The notes under the pieces: generated by a model
The model's database searches: none
What the model was told of the DNA's origin: nothing
The model's input: the letters and a program-made list of their open reading frames with translations, nothing else
Part shown: positions 58,798 through 64,000 of the stretch, in pieces
Layout of the letters: the number at the start of each line of letters is the position of its first letter
Position numbering within the stretch: the first letter of the stretch is position 1
Program-made: the position numbers and the translations under genes
Source of the DNA: Rhizophagus irregularis
Taxonomy: Eukaryota > Glomeromycota > Glomeromycetes > Glomerales > Glomeraceae
Direction of reading: 5' to 3'
NCBI RefSeq assembly: GCF_026210795.1
Contig: NC_089434.1
Location: 4,340,001 to 4,404,000 of the forward strand
DNA: 64,000 bases

Positions 58798-59968
58798 TGT
58801 AAATGGTCGAATATCAAGCACGAAAAGATGATAAAATTCAACTACCAAACGTAATTGCCAAATGTTAAGAACGAACAAATTAATTATGAATTGGCGTAGA
58901 TGGATAAATAATTAGCCGAAAAGGATAAACATTTAGGAAGAGTAATGATCTACATAATGTAATATTTATCAAATGATTGACAAAGAACCAATAGGATAAA
59001 TAGAGTCGATCAATTGGGGCTTAGCAATCTTTAACAATAAGAACGATAAGAAAGAATAATTATAAGCCACAAAAGATAGGTTATAAGCAAAACACATAAA
59101 GCAAGTTAAAAGAACATATAAAATAATGTCAGAAAGATTAAAGAACATAAAATAATATAAAAGATAATATAAAAAGATAGTATAAAGATGGAACGTAAAA
59201 GATAATATATTAAAAAGAACATATATAAAAAGATAATATATTAAAAAGAACATATATAAAAAGATAATATATTAAAAAGAACATATATAAAAAGATAATA
59301 TATTAAAAAGAATATATAAAAGATAACATATTAAAAGATAGCGTATTTAAAATATAGATAGCATATTAGAAAGATAGTTCAAAGATAATATGTAAAAAGA
59401 ATATAAAAGATAGTATATAGATAGAATAGAAAGTAGCATAAAATTTGTATAAATAGAGAACGGAATTCAAAGTAATTCCACAGTTCTCATCCACAGAACT
59501 CAATAAAAATATAAGTTTCATTTAATTATGTGTTAGTAAAGTTTAATGTTAATTAAAGGTAATAGGTTCGCCCTAAACTTTAATTAATGTTCGCTTAATT
59601 AATTTTAATTAAATAAATGAAAATTTTAAGATGAATTAAATATATGTTTTTGAAAAGTAATAATTCGTAGCGAGAGCTATCGAATTTTGAAATTAAAGAT
59701 AAAAGTGGATATAATTTGGGAAAATTTAGAGAAGTTAATTTTATTTTATATCGTTCAACGTTTTATATTACTAACGCTATTTATGTTATGAACCAAGAAT
59801 GTTGTTGTATGTTGTTCGTTGATTATGTTGTTTGTTAATTATGCTGTTGATTATTCGCTTGTTCATTTATTTGTTCATTCGTTTGTTCATTCGTTCGTTC
59901 GACCATGAGAATGCCCTTTCAATGTGGCAACTCTGTAAATTGATGACAGAGGGAATTGGGGGATCTCA
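58798..59968 (+). repeat. 3' LTR
   Basis: Nearly identical to 48827-50028. It is 31 bp shorter, mainly one 30-bp minisatellite unit, with few substitutions (for example AACGG to AATGG at the start). Confidence 0.95.
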
Positions 59969-62870
59969 ACGAACTCTTAGAAAATTCTCTATCAAAAATG
60001 CCCTAAATGATCCTTTTAGTTAAAAAATTCTCGAAAAACCATTTCCCAAACAAATTCTTAGAAAATTCTCTATCAAAAATGTTCCAAACGTTCCCTTTAG
60101 TTAAAAAATTCTCAAAAACAATCTCTCCAAACGAATCATTAGAAAATTCTCTATCAAAAATGCCCTAAGCGATCCCCTTAATTAAAAAATACAAAAAATA
60201 ATTTCCCTAAACGAACTCTTAGAAAATTCTCAATCAAAAATGCCCTAAATGATCCTTTTAATTAAAAAATTCTCAAAAAACCATTTCCCAAACAAATTCT
60301 TAGAAAATTCTCTATCAAAAATGTTCCAAACGTTCCCTTTAGTTAAAAAATTCTCAAAAACAATCTCTTCAAACGAATCATTAGAAAATTCTCTATCAAA
60401 AATGCCTTAAGTGATCCCCTTAATTAAAAAATACAAAAAATAATTTCCCCAAACGAACTCTTAGAAAATTCTCTATCAAAAATGCCCTAAATGATCCTTT
60501 TAGTTAAAAAATTCTCAAAAAACCATTTCCCAAACAAATTCTTAGAAAATTCTCTATCAAAAATGTTCCAAACGTTCCCTTTAGTTAAAAAATTCTCAAA
60601 AACAATCTCTTCAAACGAATCATTAGAAAATTCTCTATCTAAAATGCCCTAAATGATCCTTTTAGTTAAAAAATTCTCGAAAAACCATTTCCCAAACAAA
60701 TTCTTAGAAAATTCTCTATCAAAAATGTTCCAAACGTTCCCTTTAGTTAAAAAATTCTCAAAAACAATCTCTCCAAACGAATCATTAGAAAATTCTCTAT
60801 CAAAAATGCCCTAAGCGATCCCCTTAATTAAAAAATACAAAAAATAATTTCCCTAAACGAACTCTTAGAAAATTCTCAATCAAAAATGCCCTAAATGATC
60901 CTTTTAGTTAAAAAATTCTCAAAAAACCATTTCCCAAACAAATTCTTAGAAAATTCTCTATCAAAAATGTTCCAAACGTTCCCTTTAGTTAAAAAATTCT
61001 CAAAAACAATCTCTTCAAACGAATCATTAGAAAATTCTCTATCAAAAATGCCCTAAGTGATCCCCTTAATTAAAAAATACAAAAAATAATTTCCCCAAAC
61101 GAACTCTTAGAAAATTCTCTATCAAAAATGCCCTAAATGATCCTTTTAGTTAAAAAATTCTCGAAAAACCATTTCCCAAACAAATTCTTAGAAAATTCTC
61201 TATCAAAAATGTTCCAAGTGTTCCCTTTAGTTAAAAAATTCTCAAAAACAATCTCTCCAAACGAATCATTAGAAAATTCTCTATCAAAAATGCCCTAAGC
61301 GATCCCCTTAATTAAAAAATACAAAAAATAATCTCCCTAAACGAACTCTTAGAAAATTCTCAATCAAAAATGCTCTAAATGATCCTTTAAGTTAAAAAAT
61401 TCTCAAAAAACCATTTCCCAAACAAACTCTTAGAAAATTCTCTATCAAAAAATGTTCCAAACGATCTCTTGGTTAAAAAATTTTCAAAAATAATCTCTCC
61501 AAATGAATCCTTAGAAAATTCTCAATCAAAAAATGCCCTAAACGATCTCCTTAATTAAAAAATTCAAAAAATAATTTCCCTAAACGAACTCTTAGAAAAT
61601 TCTCAATCAAAAAATGCCCTAAATAATCCTTTTAGTTAAAAAATTCTCGAAAAACCATTTTCTAAACGAATTCTTAGAAAATTCTCTATCAAAAATGTTC
61701 CAAACATTCCCTTTAGTTACAAAATTCTCAAAAACAATCTCTCCAAATGAATCATTAGAAAATTCTTTATCAAAAATGCCCTAAGCGATCCCTTTAATTA
61801 AAAAATACAAAAAATAATTTTCTCTAAATGAACTTTTAGAAATTTCTCTATCAAATAATACCTTCAGTTAAAAAATTCTCAAAAAATAATTTTTCCAAAC
61901 AAACTCTTAGAAAATTCTCTATCAAAAAAATTCTCTATCAAAAAATGTTCCAATGGTCCCTTTGGTTAAAAAATTCTCAAAAATAATCTCCCTAAATGAA
62001 CTCTTAGAAAATTCTCAATCAAAAAATGCCCTAAACGATCCCCTTAATTAAAAAATTCAAAAAATAATTTCCCTAAACGAACTCAGAAAATTCTCAATCA
62101 AAAAATGCCCTAAACGATCCCCTTAATTAAAAAATTCAAAAAATAATTTCCCTAAACGAACTCTTAGAAAATTCTCAATCAAAAAATGCCCTAAACGATC
62201 CCCTTAATTAAAAAATTCAAAAAATAATTTCCCTGAACAAACTCTTAGAAAATTCTCAATCAAAAAATGCCCTAAATGATCCTTTTAGTTAAAAAATTCT
62301 TGAAAACCTATTTCCCAAACAAATTCTTAGAAAATTCTCTATCAAAAATGTTCCAAACGTTCCCTTTAATTAAAAAATTCTCAAAAACAATCTCTCCAAA
62401 CGAATCATTAGAAAATTCTCTATCAAAAATGTCCTAAGCGATCCCCTTAATTAAAAAATTCAAAAAATAATTTCCCTAAACGAACTCTTAGAAAATTCTC
62501 AATCAAAAAATGCCCAAATGATCCTTTTAGTTAAAAAATTCTCAAAAAACCATTTCCCAAACAAATTCTTAGAAAATTCTCTATCAAAAAATGTTCCAAA
62601 CGGTCCCTTTAGTTAAAAAATTCTCAAAAATAATCTCTCCAAACAAATCTTTAGAAAATTCTCTATCAAAAATGCTCTAAATGATCCTCTTAGTTAAAAA
62701 AATAATTTTTCCAAACGGACTCTTAAAAAATTTCTCAAAAAAATCTATCTAAAAGTTTCTTAAATAAAATCCCTATTAAATATTATTCAAATGGACTTTT
62801 AAAATTTCTTAGAAAATTATTTATAAAAATTATCTAAAAAATGAATTTAAATAAAAAATTTTAGTTGAAA
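59969..62870. repeat. Satellite with a three-monomer higher-order repeat
   Basis: Monomers of 79-82 bp share TTAGAAAATTCTCTATCAAA and TTAAAAAATTC. Three types alternate: one with GCCCTAAATGATCCTTTTAG...CCATTTCCC, one with GTTCCAAACGTTCCCTTTAG...CAATCTCT, and one with GCCCTAAGCGATCCCCTTAA...ATACAAAAAATAATTTCCC. Together they make a unit of about 241 bp, clear from 59969 to 61400 and looser after. It fades into degenerate copies by 62870. Confidence 0.85.
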
Positions 62871-63099
62871 CGGATTATATATAATACAGTACGTTGTACA
62901 AAATAAAAATCTTACGTATTAAAATTTACATATCGGGTACCTGATATGTGTAAGATAGATCAATGCCCGATATACAATATCAGTGACTAATAGCTTAACT
63001 ATCGGGTACCCGATATGTAAAAATACCCGATATTTATCCGATTAGCCACCGATATATAGGTGCCCGATATGTACCCGATAGAATTGATTTTGACCAGTG

Positions 63100-63466
63100 C
63101 AAGGAACAGGCTCTTACGAAATTTCCTAAAATTTCACGATCATTCACTGATAGCAAATCCCACATTATTGGTGTTGAATACACCAAAATGAAGGTTTTCC
63201 ACTGATCAGCAGTGAATCCAGAAAAACCTTCCCCTATCGATATTTTATTTGGAATTCGACCCATGTTGGCTGGCAGTTTAATAGCTTCCACTCATTTTTC
63301 CATAATTTTAAGATCGTCCTTAGATATTTTTCCTCCATCAATCCATAAACGTTTTACAATCCAGCTGGCAATTCCGAGAAATAAATTATGCATTGGGTCT
63401 ACGACGCAATGTCTGATTGGATTGAAGTAGGGTAATCTTAACGATTCTGTCCACCTAACAAGATTA
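63100..63466 (-). pseudogene. CACTA (EnSpm/Tnp2-like) transposase, N-terminal part
   Basis: Minus strand: DNLVRWTESLRLPYFNPIRH, CVVDPMHNLFLGIASWIVKR (the DxxHNLFLG signature of Tnp2 transposases), LKIMEK, an in-frame TGA at about 63292, IKLPANMGRIPNKISIGEGF, SGFTADQWKTF and ILGNFVRACSL, ending exactly at the 16-kb insertion (63099). It continues at 47038. Upstream of 63466 the homology stops near a CTAGTCGAA hairpin, so the 5' part of the gene is lost or interrupted. Confidence 0.75.
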
Positions 63467-64000
63467 TCACTAGTCGAAAAAGGAATATTCGGCCTTAATA
63501 CAATTTGGCCTATATTCGACTAGAATTAATAAAATTCGACTTCAATTAGTAAAGATCTACGATTAGACATATATTCAACCTAGTTGAATTATGTTAATCA
63601 AACGTTATGCATTACGCGATACGCGTATTAAAATAAAAGTTTAAAAAAGGATGATCCTTTTTTAAACTTTTTAATTTTCTTCCTTCCCTCCTCGCCCTTT
63701 CCCTTCCTTCGTTCCCCTTTTCCTTCGTTCCAGTTTCTCTTCTTCCCCTTTCCCTCCCTTCGTTCTCCTTTCCCTTCCTTCGCTTTTCCCTTCCTTACCC
63801 TTTCCCCTTTCCTTTCGTCACTTATCTCCTTCGAAGGTATACATATACCTTCGAATTTTTACTTTTTTTAACAAAACGTTTCACTAACATTTTCATTTTT
63901 TTCTTTTTTAGATTCAAAACGCCCATTTAAAAGGCTCGGGTGGGCTTCCGAAGTATGGAAAAACCAAGTTTCGTAAGTACGAAACTTGGTTTATTTATTT
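63467..64000. other. Hairpins and pyrimidine-rich tract
   Basis: CTAGTCGAA...GGCC (about 63471-63502) pairs with GGCCTATATTCGACTAG (63506-63522). 63660-63825 is a CCTTCC-rich pyrimidine tract. 63830-63855 is a perfect 12-bp inverted repeat TTCGAAGGTATA with loop CA. 63961-63992 is a perfect 15-bp hairpin AAACCAAGTTTCGTA with a 2-nt loop. No gene. Confidence 0.6.

Larger units (their letters stand above)
48827..59968 (+). mobile_element. 11.1-kb Ty3-type LTR retrotransposon
   Basis: Two LTRs (1202 and 1171 bp) differ by a 30-bp repeat copy and a handful of substitutions. The 4-bp target duplication is ACGA (48823-48826 and 59969-59972). Order: LTR, primer site, long leader, extra ORF, gag with CCHC, protease, RT-RNase H-thymidylate-kinase-like, integrase, polypurine tract, LTR. 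Integrase after RT marks the Ty3 (Metaviridae) type. It is inserted in the satellite of the CACTA element. Near-identical LTRs imply a recent insertion. Confidence 0.95.
47039..63099. mobile_element. 16.06-kb CACTA-type element carrying a satellite and an LTR retrotransposon
   Basis: The left end CACTGGTCAAAATTAATACT and the inverted right end CACTGGTCAAAATCAATTCT are flanked by CAA (47036-47038 and 63100-63102). Removing it and one CAA rejoins the transposase pseudogene codons for ACSL|LVC in frame, which fixes the ends. Subterminal ATCGGGTACC/CCGATATGT words fill 47060-47330 and 62930-63085. It has no transposase of its own. Subtracting the 11.1-kb retrotransposon leaves about 4.9 kb, mostly AT-rich filler and satellite. 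Confidence 0.85.

Overview
The window looks like a chromosome piece of an arbuscular mycorrhizal fungus of the Rhizophagus type (Glomeromycotina). This is inferred from very high AT content, short GT-AG introns of about 60-105 nt, and the gene families present: BTB-TLDc, a SAM-domain family, F-box, Sel1-repeat kinases and TKL-like kinases, which I know as hugely expanded in that genus. There are few intact host genes. Most of the window is transposons, their nested insertions, repeats and decayed gene copies.

Layout. 1-9.5 kb holds decayed genes (unknown ORF, zinc-knuckle ORF, SAM-domain gene, BTB-TLDc gene) among degenerate repeats, a 609-bp TIR element and a TTAGGG-rich tract. 9.7-10.6 kb is a Tc1/mariner-like foldback element. 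12.2-13.6 kb is an intact F-box gene. 13.9-17.7 kb has a BTB relic and a broken kinase-Sel1 gene on the minus strand, cut off by a repeat block that also occurs near 1.9 kb. 19.3-20.2 kb is an hAT-like element with an 8-bp target duplication. 25.5-27.6 kb is a small host gene split by a 1553-bp TIR element; removing the element and one 3-bp target copy restores the reading frame.

30.2-34.4 kb, minus strand, is a kinase gene whose 5' part appears to be spliced through 23 consecutive 3-nt microexons and one 1-nt exon lying in a tandem repeat. With these microexons the whole gene has one stop-free frame that reaches the kinase domain. This is the most unusual host-gene structure here.

35.7-42.4 kb is a 6.6-kb DNA transposon with pogo-like ends and a TA target site. 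It encodes a large protein that is not a pogo transposase and resembles DUF6589. Its left part contains palindromic tandem repeats, a GC-rich tRNA-like retroposon with a 21-bp target duplication, and, inside that, a 244-bp hAT-like MITE.

45.9-63.5 kb is a decayed CACTA/EnSpm (Tnp2-like) transposase gene on the minus strand, split by a 16.06-kb CACTA-type element with CACTGG ends and a CAA target duplication. Inside that element lies a satellite with a three-monomer higher-order repeat. The satellite is itself split by an 11.1-kb Ty3-type LTR retrotransposon with near-identical LTRs. The retrotransposon carries an extra ORF upstream of gag, a UGA-CUA gag/protease junction, and a thymidylate-kinase-like domain fused after RNase H.

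All calls are from reading the sequence; no database search was run.
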